From assembly GCF_963924675.1 (NCBI RefSeq), contig NC_089230.1, positions 72,531,223-72,595,222 on the forward strand: a DNA stretch of 64,000 nt, read 5' to 3'. Under the pieces are notes generated by a model. The model was not told where the DNA came from and searched no databases. It was given only the letters and a program-made list of their open reading frames with translations. Shown here in pieces: positions 1-12,800 of this stretch (positions within the stretch are counted from its first letter, which is position 1; each line of letters begins with the position of its first letter). Source of the stretch: Phocoena phocoena (lineage: Eukaryota; Chordata; Mammalia; Artiodactyla; Phocoenidae). Made by a program: the position numbers and the translations under genes.

Positions 1-560
1 ATAACTGATCATGCCTATGTGAGGAACCTCCATAAAATCCCAATAGCAGGGGATTTAAAGAGCTTCCAGGTGGGCAAACACATCAAAACTGGGAGGGTGA
101 CAGACCTCAACTCCCCACGGACAGACGTTCCTATGCTCAGGACCCTCCCAGACCTTCTCTCACCTTCTGCATCTCTTCCATCTGGATATTCATCTGTATC
201 CTTTATCATATGTGATCTACTCTAGCAAACTGATCAAGCCCAGGGAAGGGGTCTTTGGAACCTCCCATCTATAGCCAGTTGGTCAGAAGGACAGGTGGTA
301 ACCTGGGCTTGCCACTGGCATCTGAAGTGTGTGTGTGTTGGGGGACGGGGGGAGGGATCATGTGGGACTGAGCCCTTAACCTGTGGGATCCGATGGTGTC
401 TCCAGGTAGACAGTGTCAGAACTGAGTTAACTCGTAAGACACCAGCTGGTACTGCAAAGAACTGCTTGCTGTGGAGGAAAATCTCCATGTATTTGGGACC
501 AGAAGTGTCAGAAGTGAAGCATTCTGTGTGAACAGTAAAGGAGACACGTAGGAGAGAAAG
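1..560 (+). mobile_element. Solitary LTR-like interspersed repeat (class not assigned)
   Basis: The text (CTCCATAAAATCCCAA..., GCATCTCTTCCATCTG, GGTCAGAAGGACAGGT, CCCTTAACCTGTGGGA, ending near CAGAAGTGTCAGAAGTG) is familiar as an old mammalian interspersed repeat with LTR-like layout. It is truncated by the window edge, and I cannot name its family with confidence. No coding content. Confidence 0.4.
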
Positions 561-756
561 ACAGTACGGAGGGAGGGAGTTTTCTTCCTACACAGGAAAG
601 AAAAATCTGAGTTTTTCCTTTACAGAATCTGTCACAGTTCATACAGCAGGGGTCAGCCTGATTTAGCCTTGCTGGCTGTCTGTTTCTGCCAAGACAGTGA
701 CCTTGATGAGCAATGAACTTGTGTGCAGGGATGATGTTCAGAACCCCTGAGAACAA

Positions 757-796
757 GCGGAGCCTTCCATAGCTCAGCTGGTAGAGCAGAGGTCTG
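757..796 (+). pseudogene. Retro-inserted 5' half of tRNA-Tyr (tRNA fragment)
   Basis: Positions 763-799 match the first 37 nt of vertebrate tRNA-Tyr as I know it at 33 of 37 positions, including the intact A box (TAGCTCAGCTGG, 770-781). The match stops in the anticodon loop, and no 3' half, B box or CCA follows. An 18-bp direct repeat with 16 identities (739-756 and 797-814, CAGAAC..TGAGAACAA) flanks a 40-bp insert, as expected for a target-site duplication. It cannot act as a tRNA. Confidence 0.65.
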
Positions 797-1094
797 CAGA
801 ACACTTGAGAACAAACTATTTTCAAGAACTGTACAAATATCTAACATTTTTGACTATGGATAAAATAACTCAAACCCATGAAGTCACTAGAATACCTTCC
901 TATGCTGAAGAAACAACAAAGTTTTAGTTATTATATGCTTTTAAAAGTATTATATAATTGCATTTATTTTGCTGTTTTTAAAAATTATTCAGCCTTTTCA
1001 CTAACTCTGGTAGGACTTCCACTTAACCTCTAGTAGTATAGTTTTATCATCCTCACCCAAACCACTCTTGAATATATGAATAAGAATACGTTCA

Positions 1095-1301
1095 GGGCTT
1101 CCCTGGTGGCGCAGTGGTTGAGAGTCCGCCTGCCGATGCAGGGGACACGGGTTCGTGCCCCGGTTCGGGAATATCCCACATGCCACGGAGCGGCTGGGCC
1201 CGTGAGCCATGGCCGCTGAGCCTGTGTGTCTGGAGCCTGTGCTCCGCAATGGGAGAGGCCACAACAGTGAGAGGCCCGCATATCGCAAAAAAAAAAAAAA
1301 A
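1095..1301 (+). mobile_element. CHR-type SINE, cetacean short form
   Basis: The tRNA-derived head (GGCTTCCCTGGTGGCGCAG) carries A and B box regions (the latter ACGGGTTCGTGCCC), then a unique body and a 17-A tail. A perfect 13-bp target duplication, AAGAATACGTTCA, lies at 1082-1094 and 1302-1314. It sits in CYB5R4 intron 10, antisense to the gene. The intact duplication suggests a fairly young insertion. Confidence 0.93.
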
Positions 1302-1468
1302 AAGAATACGTTCATAACACAGCTTCAAACACTAGGATGATAAACGTGTATGGGCACACATTTTTCCATATACTGGGGTAAAACCTAATGAAGCAGTATT
1401 AGTAAATTGACAATAAAGCATAGATTCCTTTCTGTTTTAACTATTACTGTTAAAAATATACCAAAAGT

Positions 1469-1813
1469 GGGCTTCCCTGGTGGCACAGTGGTTAGGAATC
1501 CGCCTGTCAATGCAGGGGACACGGGTTTGAGCCCTGGTCCGGGAAGGTCCCACATGCCACAGAGCAGCTAAGCCCGTGTGCCACAACTACTGAGCCTGCA
1601 CTCTAGAGCCCACGAGCCACAACTACTGAACCCGTGTGCCACAACTACTGAAGCCTGCATGCCTAGAGCCCATGCTCCGCAACAAGAGAAGCCACCGCAA
1701 TGAGAAGCCTGTGCACCTCAACGAAGAGTGGCCCCCACTCGCCGCAACTAGAGAAAGCCCACACGCAGCAACAAAGACCCAATGCAGCCAAAAATAAATA
1801 AGTAAATTTATTA
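1469..1813 (+). mobile_element. CHR-type SINE, long form
   Basis: Same tRNA-derived head (GGCTTCCCTGGTGGCACAG), followed by tandem GTGCCACAACTACTGA-like units and an AAAATAAATAAGTAAAT tail. This longer subtype is typical of older CHR copies. It lies 168 bp past the preceding SINE in the same orientation. Confidence 0.9.
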
Positions 1814-2440
1814 AAAAAGACATAAAAATTATTTTTAAAAAATATATATAGCTAAAGTGTATTCAGGTCTTTTACTAGACTGATGTGAGTCGAATCCTTC
1901 TTTCAAAGTGAGGATTTTATAGACTTAAATATTAGCATTAAGTTAGGAGAAAGGAAGCTCTTTCTCCAAGACTAGATCCAGTGGGGCCCTTAGACAATGG
2001 GGTCCACATCATTTAGCAAGGTTGTCACTAGATTTGAACATTTCAGTGCTTATCACTTTTCCTCAGTTCCATAACTAATAATTCAGCCAACATTACACAC
2101 TGAAGTGCCTGAACTGCCTGAATTCTAAGTTTTTAAACTTCTTCTATTCTACCTTTTAATATAGTAAATAATTTCTTACTCATTTACAGCCTGCCCCATC
2201 TATTCTGTGTTTCTTCATATTCAGGCCATTCCGCTAGAAATAAGAAGAAGACAGCAAAATGCCAAAGCATCTTATAGTTACCGTGCAAGCAACCACTTTA
2301 TACCTGCTGGGCTGAGCAGACAATTTAAGAGAACAAAGCACAATGAAGTTTCTATTTGCTATCCACAATATTTTCTTCTTTTCCAGTAATTCTGAATGCT
2401 TGTTTTAGGCAGCAAAGAAACGCGGATGCGCAGGCAAGGA

Positions 2441-2466
2441 AGGGGAGGGGAGGGGAGGGGTGAGGG
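2441..2466 (+). other. G-quadruplex-prone (GGGGA)n tract
   Basis: Four consecutive AGGGG units followed by TGAGGG give at least four G runs with single-base spacers on the plus strand. This meets the standard quadruplex pattern. On the CYB5R4 pre-mRNA it would be C-rich, so any quadruplex would form in the DNA template strand only. Confidence 0.7.
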
Positions 2467-2609
2467 CGGTTCTTTCTACCCCTGCAACAAGAGCTGTGGT
2501 TCACTGTGGCAGCAAACAGCTTGCCTGCAGAATCACAGGCTCCACAGAAAGCCTCCACTAAGTGACTGCTCACAGAGTGCTGACAAGCACATTTACACCT
2601 ACAGACAGT

Positions 2610-2636
2610 ATGTGTGCACGCGCGCGCGTGTGGTGT
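2610..2636. repeat. Alternating purine-pyrimidine (Z-DNA-prone) tract
   Basis: ATGTGTGCACGCGCGCGCGTG is followed by TGGTGTG, about 22 bases of strict purine-pyrimidine alternation with a (CG)5 core. CpG runs are rare in bulk mammalian DNA because methylated CpG decays. Confidence 0.7.
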
Positions 2637-3031
2637 GAGCAGTTAGGAAGCCCTGAGGAAAGTATAGTTCAAATAATGAGAAACTGCCATTTTTTTAGGT
2701 TAAAAGATAAATATCAGTGATTTCATACAGTTCAACTTGAATTATAAAGACAGTTATAGATTCTATATATATTTAACCTAGAGGTTTACAAACAGCTGCT
2801 GACATATCACAATTATGACACAATTTTTCTAAATCTTGTTTACAATTTTGTATCCCAATATTCATTTACTGAGTTGTTTGTTGGCAAATCTGTATAACTG
2901 CCTTTGTCTGGTGATCTAAGTTCCCATATTAAAGGCAATCACAATTAAAATAAACTCTAGGTTGGATACAGAAATAGCAATCCAATTATCTATTGTTTTT
3001 GACTCTTAATAGACACAAGTTTGTTAGTCAT

Positions 3032-3072
3032 CACACACACACAGACACACACACACACACACACACACACAA
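3032..3072. repeat. (CA)n microsatellite
   Basis: An imperfect CA repeat of about 20 units with one GA interruption, in CYB5R4 intron 10. It is long enough to be polymorphic. Confidence 0.95.
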
Positions 3073-5011
3073 CTACTCACTCATAATCTTCATCTATTCA
3101 TCTTTGGGAAGAAGAAAATAATTGGAAGCGCCCAAGTTACAAATGGTAGTTTGATTCTAGTCATATAATTTAATTTACTAACTATTACAGCTGGATTAAA
3201 TGTAAAAACAAAGTAGTTTCTCTTCTCTGATTACATTCTTTGTTATATTTGAATCTTTTGTGTAAGTAAATTCTAGATTTGACATGAGAAGGTAGTGCAC
3301 TAAGTCTTCAACTTACATGCTTATTTTTTAAACTACGAAATTTCAGTAAGAGGAAGCCAGCATGAAAACCTCCTTGAAAACCAAGGAGCCATGTGATAGA
3401 CTGAACATTTGAAGCTACTGACAGCAAGTTAATCATAATACTCTGATCATGTAAGTATTCAGCTTTGCTAGTGTGGAAAATAACCTATAGTTTTTGTCAT
3501 GAGTCAAGGAAGAGAAAGGACGAAGAAGAAATTATCTATGCTAATTCTGTCAAACAAATTAAAAAAAAAAAATCCCCTGAACTCTGAGTCATTTTCCAAA
3601 GTGGAAAATCTAATTCACTGAAAAATACATGCATGGCTCTAATTTCAGACAAGAAAGCTAAAGCGAACTATGATGGTTCATGATTCAAGCCAAAATTTAT
3701 GGCAGGGATGAAAGAGTTCATGGAAAGCCTCAGGAAATTATAGAAAAGAATACTTGAGCAATGTTCATTCTATTTCCAAATGGAGGTCAGCCTGGGTTCT
3801 CAGTCTCATTTATTTCTAGGACTTAGCTTTTACTTGGTTTGCTATGATTTTCCAATCACTAGAGAGTCAGATAATTTCAGCACAACAGATTTCACTTTAA
3901 TAATATCTCTTTTCATTTTCACTGTCTTTTACCTATTCTCTTCTGATCTGCTACATCACTCAGTTATTCCTCTATGTTCTCTCTCCCTACCTTATACCAC
4001 ACAATTGAGACCTCCCGCTCTGGGAAAATGGCTCTATTTGAATTTTCCCACATATGGCTTACATTTCCTTTCTCTACCACCTGCAAAAGGTCTGGCACAA
4101 TAAGTACCCAGTAATGATACCTGGAAAGCCCTTCATAGTTTTTTGGGGTTTTTTTAAAGCCACTTTCAAAACATTGCTTGATATTCACCTCCTTCATTCA
4201 TGGAGAGTCATTTAAGGTGAAATTCATCTGCATCTGTTTGTTCACTTAAGGTAAACTTACAATACATTCAGGTTTGCACTATGTAACTTGCTCTTACTGG
4301 CCTGTTTCTTGATACAAGTATTCTGTCTTATGTTTGTGTATGTTCTTTCTTCCACCTGGGAAAATAATTTCTGATGCCTTTTATTTGTTTCGTACCACAA
4401 TACCTAAAATAGCCTTCTACACACAGTATGTACTCAAAATACAGCTACGTGATACTTTTCTGAAAATTAAAATACTATCCACAAATATATTTTTATAATT
4501 TTAAATATTTAAAGATGCTAAACTGAATACATACAGTTAGTTTCTTCTAACCCCTCCCTAAAATAACAGCAAAGATGGTTTTTTTTCTCTGTGTGTGTGT
4601 GTTTTTTTTTTAAGGCCTAGCCTGCAAGGACAATAAGAACAGAAATAAAAAAGCAACAGAAGTTTGGGAGCTGACAAAGCAAAGAGACGACTGGTAACTG
4701 ACTCAGTAGACTCCGTAAAGCTAAATCCTAAGCTAGACAAACAAAAAGCCAAGAATCAACCCATCTGTAACATGAGCATTTGAGGCTCAGAACTTGGCAG
4801 GACCAAGTATCTAGAATCAGAGTGAAGGCAGAGCTAAAACCACTTTCTGGAAGAAAGTTCACTGAAGAAGCCTAGATGCTGCCTCCCCTGCTTTCTGAAG
4901 TCCTCCCCTACTTCACACGGCCACATGACTGATTCTCTCCTATTCTAGCAAAATATCAGGATTTTGCTCTCTCCGTAGAGGGCAAAACAAAGGGTCTCTA
5001 GATTGGGTATA

Positions 5012-5364
5012 TGTTATAGGCTGAACTGTGTCCCCTTCAATTTTCAACGTTAAAGTCATAACCCCCAGTACCCCAGAAAGTGACTATATTTGGCGACAGC
5101 GTATTTTAAAAAGTTAAAATGAGGTCATTAGGGTGGTCCCTAATCCGATGTGACTGACGTCCTTATAAGAAGAGGCAATAGGGACGCAGACGGAAGACCA
5201 TGTGAACACAGCCATCTGTAAGCCAAGGAGGGGCCTCAGGAGAAGTCAACCCTGCCAGCACCTTAGTCTCAGACTTTTAGCCTTCAGACCGTGAGAAAAT
5301 AACTTTGTTGTTAGGCCACCAAGTCTGTGGTACTTTTTCACAGCAGCCTTAGTAGCCTAATATA
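5012..5364 (+). mobile_element. MaLR solitary LTR (MLT1/MST type)
   Basis: Begins TGTTATAGGCTGAACTGTG and carries the family's middle (CTTATAAGAAGAGGCAATAG) and 3' end (TGTTGTTAGGCCACCAAGTC). The 5-bp direct repeat GTATA at 5007-5011 and 5365-5369 is the right length for MaLR integration. No internal sequence remains. Confidence 0.82.
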
Positions 5365-5639
5365 GTATACTAGGCAAAAAAAAAAAAAAAAAAAAGGAAA
5401 TTAAGTTTACAGATATCCCAGCCTTCTTTTCCCATATAATTTCTGAAATGCTGGATGCGAGGTAGAAGACTGTTTACCCTAGAGACTCTGACAAAATACT
5501 GGCATCAGACTTTTCCCGAAGAAACCATCCAGCCACATAGTAAATATTACTGTCAACAAGCCACACCCACATGCACAGAGTTTCCAATCAGCTTTTAGAG
5601 TTCCACCCTGAAGTACGAGCAGATGGTCAAGGATCAGCA

Positions 5640-6240
5640 GACGTTCAAAGAAAGCATCTAATATGAAAGACAGACCGAAATAAACAAACTGTAGGAATAG
5701 AGGCTACACAGGGAGACAAAAACTCTCAAACACTATAATTCTTAAAAACAGAAGATAGAAAACAGGATGCTAAAACAAAGGAACAAAAATCAAAAGAGTT
5801 CTCCAAAGTTAAAAATATGAGAGTAGAAATGAGTAACACAACAGCAGAGCTGGAAGACACAGCTGAAGAAATCTCCCAAAAAGTAGAAGAAAAGGACAAA
5901 ACTGAAAATGAGAGAGAAAAGACAAGCTAATTACAGAACTGGTTAAGAAGGCTTAAAGCAAGACTATTTCTAGAAAGTAAGCACAGACCATGGAGGGAAG
6001 AAATATCAGTATTCCCCAGGCCCGAGGGTCTTAAGTTTCTGTAATGGAAATATTAGCAAAAAAGGATGAACATTCAGCACAGAAGCTGAAAGCAGACCCC
6101 CCATTAAGGTATATCAAACCGTGAAATTTCAAAACACTTGGAAGAGGCAAATCCTACCAGTTTCCAAAGAGAAAATATGGAGTGCATTCACTTTGTGAAA
6201 ATTCATCAAGTAGAACACTTGTAATACACACCTTTGCCTA
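5640..6240 (+). mobile_element. Old L1M fragment (ORF1-like region)
   Basis: A-rich, purine-heavy sequence (AAACAAAGGAACAAAAATC, AGCTGGAAGACACAGCTGAAG) reads like the decayed ORF1 coiled-coil part of an ancient L1. There is no usable reading frame. The family call is by appearance only. Confidence 0.45.
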
Positions 6241-6726
6241 TAAATGTTATAGTTACATAAAAAACTTTAAAAAATAAAGAAAGGAAGGAAATGAATGGTA
6301 TCATCCTTTAGGAATAAACTCAGAAACTGGTTTAGGTAAGCAGAGAGACAGTAAATGTGCCTTCTCTAACAGAAAAAAACTAGATGTGCCTACAAGGCAT
6401 AAACTTAACTTGTTTCTGCACCTTTTATAAAAAAAAAAAACCTCAAGGAGTGAATGGTTGGACAAGAGTTTGAGTGGGTTTCTACATTTAGGTATCATTA
6501 CCTAATGACCTTTGTTATGTCTAAACATTAGATAGCAGAGTCATAAATTTAATTTCTGCTTTAAAAAAAAAAGAAGGATAACAGACACAATGTCCCTTTC
6601 AACCCCACAGAGAGAGATACAAGGACCTTTTGGCTCACTGCAAGTGGCCTTCCAAACTCTGATACAACTGAGCCACTGACACAACATTTTCATTAACCCA
6701 GGACTCAAAATAATAGCACAGCCTAC

Positions 6727-6849
6727 CTGTATCTTTCTTTGGAATAAGTGAATTATGATTCTCCAGGGGATGACCAAGGCATTTCCAAGAAGTACTCTCT
6801 TTTTTCTTCAGGACAATCTCTATTTTTCCCACATTCTCAACAACTCGCA
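6727..6849 (-). CDS. CYB5R4: CYB5R4 exon 10 (residues 230-270, end of CS domain)
   Basis: Encodes [30 protein letters not shown]...IPKKDT, the last CS-domain strands and the lead-in to the reductase half. Acceptor ...ATCTTCTTTTCAG, donor GTAGGC, ending in phase 1. The next exon (GLYYRKCQL... in human) was not found in positions 1-6726, so intron 10 runs off the edge of the window. Confidence 0.95.
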
Positions 6850-9800
6850 CTGAAAAGAAGATAAATTGCATTTGTATTCATTGATACTAAATATAAGGTT
6901 TTACTTTTAAACCAATCTTTCTCAAACGGCCCAAATGTCCCAATCAGATATGAATGACACTGAGCATTTGTGAGATAAATAAAATTTTGTGTACATGTTC
7001 ATCAAAATTGTTTATGCCTTATATGGTGTTAAATCCAGTTTACGTTAGATTCAGATTAACTTCTTTCAAATTAATTTATCAAGGGCCAAACTAATACATA
7101 ATGCTAGTTTTCATACAAGCTCAAATAGAGCCATGGCAACTAATTAACACATAGCTTAAAAAAAAACTTAAATATACAAATTAGCCATTGAATGGATCCA
7201 CAAAAGCAAATTTAATTTATACTCTTTTAACATTTCTTGGGATCTGAGGGGTTCTTATGAGTGAATTCAGTAAACCAATATTGAGCCTAATAAACATAGA
7301 AAAAGCTTCAGGAGAATGAATCCCAATAAAGTGCATGTCAATCTTTGATAATTAAAAATCTTTTAGATTCTCTTTTTATTTTTGAATGTTTAAAATAGTT
7401 TAGAATACATGAGTACAATAATAAAATAAACTTTTAAAATTGATTAAATTTTATGAATTGAATGTGCTTTTAAAGATCTAAAGTATATTTCTTTTCGTCT
7501 TTAGAAACAATCTGTCCTTCTTCACTGTAAACACATAATTCAGTAGCAATTTAACAACTTTTAAACACAGATTATTCAAATAAATTCAATTCAGTAAGCA
7601 CTGATTTGAAGCTTAACAAACATAAGAAGTCCTTGACTTTAAAGAGCTTAATTTATACAATTTACAGAACTTACTATGGTATAAAGAAAAGGGAAGGTAT
7701 AGAACCGGTGTAAGGTACTCTGACAGTACTTTAAAACAAGAAACCACATGTATATATGAATATAGAATGGAATATTATTCAGCCTTAAAAAAAGGAAGGA
7801 AATCCTACCACTTGCAACAACGTATGATAAATCTAGAGGGCATTATATTAAGTGAAATAAATAAGACAGAGAAGACAAACAGTGCATGGTATCACTTATA
7901 TGTAGAATTAAAAAAAAAAGTCACACTCATAGAAACAGAGAGTAGCAAAATAGTGCCAGGAGTTCGGGCAGGGGGAGGGGGGACTAGAGAGAGCTTGATA
8001 AAAGGGTACCAACTTTTAGCTACAAGGTGAATAAGGTCTGAGGATCTAATGTATAACATGGTGACAACAGTTGATGACACTGTCTTGTATACCTGAAATT
8101 TGCTAAGACAACAGAACTTGTGTTCATATGCATAGACACACACACACACAAAGGTAAATATGCGAGGTGATGGATGTGTTAATTAATTTGATTGTGTGAA
8201 TCTTTTCTCAGCATATACCTTTATCAAATCATAACATTGTACACTTTAAATCTTTAAATATATTCTAATTTTGTCAATTATATTTCAATAAAGCTAAAGA
8301 AAAACACGAAAAACAAGAAACCACCACCCTTTGATGAGTCTTCTATTGCTAAACAGCTGTGTAAAATCCACGTTGTGTATTTACATGCAGAAATAGTCAT
8401 AATTTAACATGCTCTGTCAATATTAAATATTTGAATATATACACCTAAGAAAAATGTGTCTGGTGTGGTTAAGTATATTTCTGCAAGCTGCATGTCAGGA
8501 GTAGGCCCGGAAGGAAGAATGGGGACAGGAATTTTTTTTCTAAGGAGAGGAAAAGGAAAGGGAAAAGAGATGAGATGAAAAAGGGGAAAGAAAAAAGGCG
8601 TGGGGGGAACTGAAACCAGAGGGAAAAGAGTACATTTAAAAATTAATGTACTTGCTTATATAGAAAACATCATGTCCTTGTCTGCAACATGAAAATATAC
8701 AAATGAATAATAAGACAAACGCTGTCCACGCCCCCGTGTGTGTGTATATGTACACAGATAAATTACTTTTGGTAGCTTACCAGAAAAATCTTCCTGAATC
8801 TCATGACTTAGGGCTGGAGAAAAAACAAATTTCAGTTAAGATCCAACTTCAGTTCCTATGGTCTACAAACACCATATAAGATCATTAAAATGGTTCTTTC
8901 ACGCACCATTTCACATCTCTCAAACATATCGTGAGAAATCAAAAGAAAGAAACTGAACACAACCAAAATACTGTATACAATGTTTTGAGACAAATTACTT
9001 AAATATGTATCTTCAATTTTTCCATTTCTCTCCCTATTAATTAAGGAGTAAATACTCAATTGCCCACAGGTGGATAACCCACACTGGTGCAGGGACAGTC
9101 CCAGATTGACAATGCTACAAACCAAGACAGGAGCAAGGCAGGGAGAGATAGCAAGTGAAACACACATACTCCAGGGTGTGCACATGCGTGTGTGAATACA
9201 GGCCGGGACTGGGTCTAGCTCAGCGTTTCCTTTCTTACTGTTCTCTAAGTTGAATATTCATTCAGTTATTGAAAAAGAAAATTATTGGGCATCTATGCGT
9301 GTTATGCACTCTCCAGGTGTTACAGTTATCACAGTTAGTAAAAGAGAAAAATCCCTGCTCTTATGGAACTTACATTCCAGAAGGGGGTGATGCAAGAAGT
9401 ATTTTTACAAACAACTGCTCTAAAGTTCACTGTGTTAATAGTTATGTGGAACTTAAGATTCTGCATTATTTTAGTCCTTCTGATCTAATATTAGCAACCA
9501 GGAGTTTCACATTTTTGACTGTGGAATTTTTGTTTGTTGTTTATATGTGTGCAAGATACAGTTAGCTACAGTGTGAACAGAACTAGCCATAAAGTATTTG
9601 AAACATAGTAAATGCTGACACAGAGGTCTTCCTTAAAGAAAAATCATGACAGAGCTAACGAATAATGTATACTTTTCTAGACATCTGAGTTTTTGATTAA
9701 AACTCTCCCTAAGAGGCAATATATATTTGATCTTATGCTAGCAAAAAATAGGGTAGCATGTATTTCTAGAAGAAATGTTTAAGATTTGAGGTTGATTAGT

Positions 9801-12800
9801 GAATGGGGGGGGAAAATAAGAAAGAAAAAGCATTTAACAACTCCAATCAAATTCAGGACTAAAGGTCCTTCATTAACATGGTAAAGCCATGAGTTGAATC
9901 GCGAGTCATCTGAGGCCTGGAGAATTTCAGTCTCTGTTTTGCAAAAGTAAATGAAACGTTCTTTACATAAGAATGTGTGCTTAAAATACAGTTTTCTTCT
10001 TGCTGTTTTGGTTTGTTTCGTTTCTACCTTCTAACTAGAATAACATTACCTTCCTTAAAGGAGAAAAGGATGAACTCCTAGAGTCATTATGGGTGAGAAA
10101 TGGATTAAGAATCTGCTACCTTGATTCTAGATTTTAGTCCTGATTTCTTTCCCCTGATAGATCTGTAACCTCTCAAAACAGACAGAAGTGAACTGTATGG
10201 TAGATCTTTGCCCATGAAGGGACAGGCAGCTGAAGGGTACAGTATAACCTTGCGGCTGGCAAGAGACAGGCCGATAGAACAGTGCCTGGTGATGTCTACT
10301 CAGCGGAAGCACATGACAGGCAGGCCTCCGGAGATTTATTTGTAGGTAAAGTTACAGAGTCTTACAAAGCTGGGCCAACAAGTATTTCATATGATTATTG
10401 ATTTTGATCGCACCTAATTGTTTAAACTTGGGAAAAATGAGGTTGTACTGCCATTTGCTAGAGCTTTCCTTAGTATAAAGAAATAACAGAAAAAAAAAGA
10501 TCAAAAATGACAAACCAAAATGACAATGGCACATAAAATATTATAGGTACAAAGACTCTACACCAGTAACTACTATACCTAAAGGAAACAAAAGTTGTTT
10601 CCATTAATACAGAATAAGGTACTTACCAATATGTATAAGATATGAATAATCCTTGATAACTGTTTCTGCTCTAAAGGAATCATCCCGGTGATCAGCTATT
10701 ACTGAGTCTAAACTGATATCCTTAAATGGAAACCAAAAAGAGAAAGATTAAAAAGTAAACTTTTCACCAAACTCCTATTACTATACTTTTAAGCTGATCA
10801 GTGAAAGTTCATATGGTACTTATTTACAGAACCCACAAGCTAAATACACATTATTCCTGTTTTTTTCTCTCTCATACAACCCAGTTCTTCTCCTGCAAAG
10901 TATATATCACAATTTTAACTACGCATTTGTCTATGCTTAATGTCTACCTTACACACTCGTCTTTAAGCTCTAAGTGTAAGGGGCAGAATATTGTCTTCAG
11001 AATATTGCTCAGCACCAAGTAGGTGCTCAAATATCTGTTGAATAAATAATTTGGAAAAAAAATTAGAATCAGACAAGAAGCCAAGATATCTGTGTTCATT
11101 TTTATCTTTCCGCTATTATGTGACACTGTGCAAATAACACAACCTCTTAGGCTCAGCTTATCAAAAATGATAATAATAATAAATTCACTAACAAATTTTT
11201 AGTTGTCTCTAGTTTCTACGTAGTTTTGGTGCAAGTTATTTTGATGTCTATCATTTACGCCATACTCTGAATACATTATTCCACGTAGAAACCTTCCCCC
11301 TTCCCGTAATCATCCATCCTCTGCGCTTCACCGATATCACCAATGAGAGCACACAGACCCCAGCCTTGCCAGGCCCTGTCCTCTTGGTTCAGGACTGCCT
11401 GGTCAGGAGACAATACCGAGAGGCAGTGGAAGGCGGAACAAGCAGTGCCTCTCTGGGCCTCTTGGCTCTTTCAGGCAGAGGCTGGTCACTTCTGCGGAGC
11501 CATCAAATCCTGCTGCAGGAGTAGGAGGCACTCACCAGCTCAGATGTGGTTCTGCTACTACAGAAGTAGCAGGAGTTCTCAGAAATTCCTAGCTGCCAGA
11601 ACTTGTCTTTAAATCTCCACAGTTCCTCAAGTGTGGGAACCTTGCCAGTTGCTGGAGGATGTGTCTGGAGATGTTGTAAGTTGCCTGCTTATTTATCTGA
11701 TTTCCCAGCTGGACTGTAAGCCTGGTGAGAGTTCAGTCTCTATGAATCTGGCCCATCATTAGATTCCTGAATTCTACGATGGTGTTCAAAATGAAGCAGG
11801 AATTCAATAAACACTTAGTGAATGAATTAACTCCTTAATTTTAGTTTTCAGAGGGCACTAACTGAACCCCATTAGTGGCTTAAGCATACTAAGCTCCAGC
11901 AGTACAGCCTCTCCTGGCTCTTGAATTCCAATTTAAGTGCAGGAAATTAGTTCGTATGGTGAAGTTAAACTGGGACTCTCACTGCTGTTATCCATGCTTA
12001 AACACAAAAAAAATCACAGAAGAGCACATAAAATATGCAAATATGCTTCTTCCTAGTCTATTTTTTCCCTAAGATGCTATGGCATGGTTGTTAAGAGCAT
12101 ACACTATGGAGCCAGCCTGCCTGGGTTCAAAATGCTAGATCTGCCACTTACCGTGTGACTTTGGGTAAATTACTTAATTTCTGTTTCCTCATCTGTAAAA
12201 TAGGGGTAACGAAAGGATCTACCTCACAGAGTTGCTGTAAGTTAATACAAGAAGAGCTCTTAGAAAAGTACACCTGCGCATAGCTAACATTTATTATTCA
12301 CTTTTTTGTTTTTTTCTGATCTTAAAAATGTGTTTACCTTCTGTTTAGTATATATGACAATGGTGACTAAAGCATCTGTTTGGAACCAGTCATAGCTGTA
12401 AAATATTTTAAAAAGAATAAATAATCATGTGCATTAACATATATTAAATCATTAAATATATAATTTTAAAACATATACAATTTAAAAATATAAACTATGA
12501 CACAATAAATACATGATTTAAAACATACAGTTCAAAATCTACAGTGAGAAATATATTTCTCTAGGTAAAGTTTTTTTCCTAAATAATCAGTGGTGTTACC
12601 ATGAAATAAATAATAAAGCAATTATTTCTCAACTTAAAATACTTATACTTCCATGTATTCTAACTTGGATAAAAACAAACAAGATCCTTGACAAGGCACT
12701 TTTTATAAAGGTTACACATCTAAAATTCCTTTTATCAGAGCAGTAACACAACATGTTTTCTGAAGAAGCATGACAAAATCTACATGCTTATTACCTTCAC

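Noticed and set aside
763..799. Functional tRNA-Tyr gene
   Set aside because: Only the 5' half is present. There is no B box, 3' acceptor strand or Pol III terminator in the expected place.
1..6726. CYB5R4 exon 11 (GLYYRKCQL...)
   Set aside because: I searched the minus strand for the expected codons and the GQHVYLK region and found none, so the exon is outside the window.
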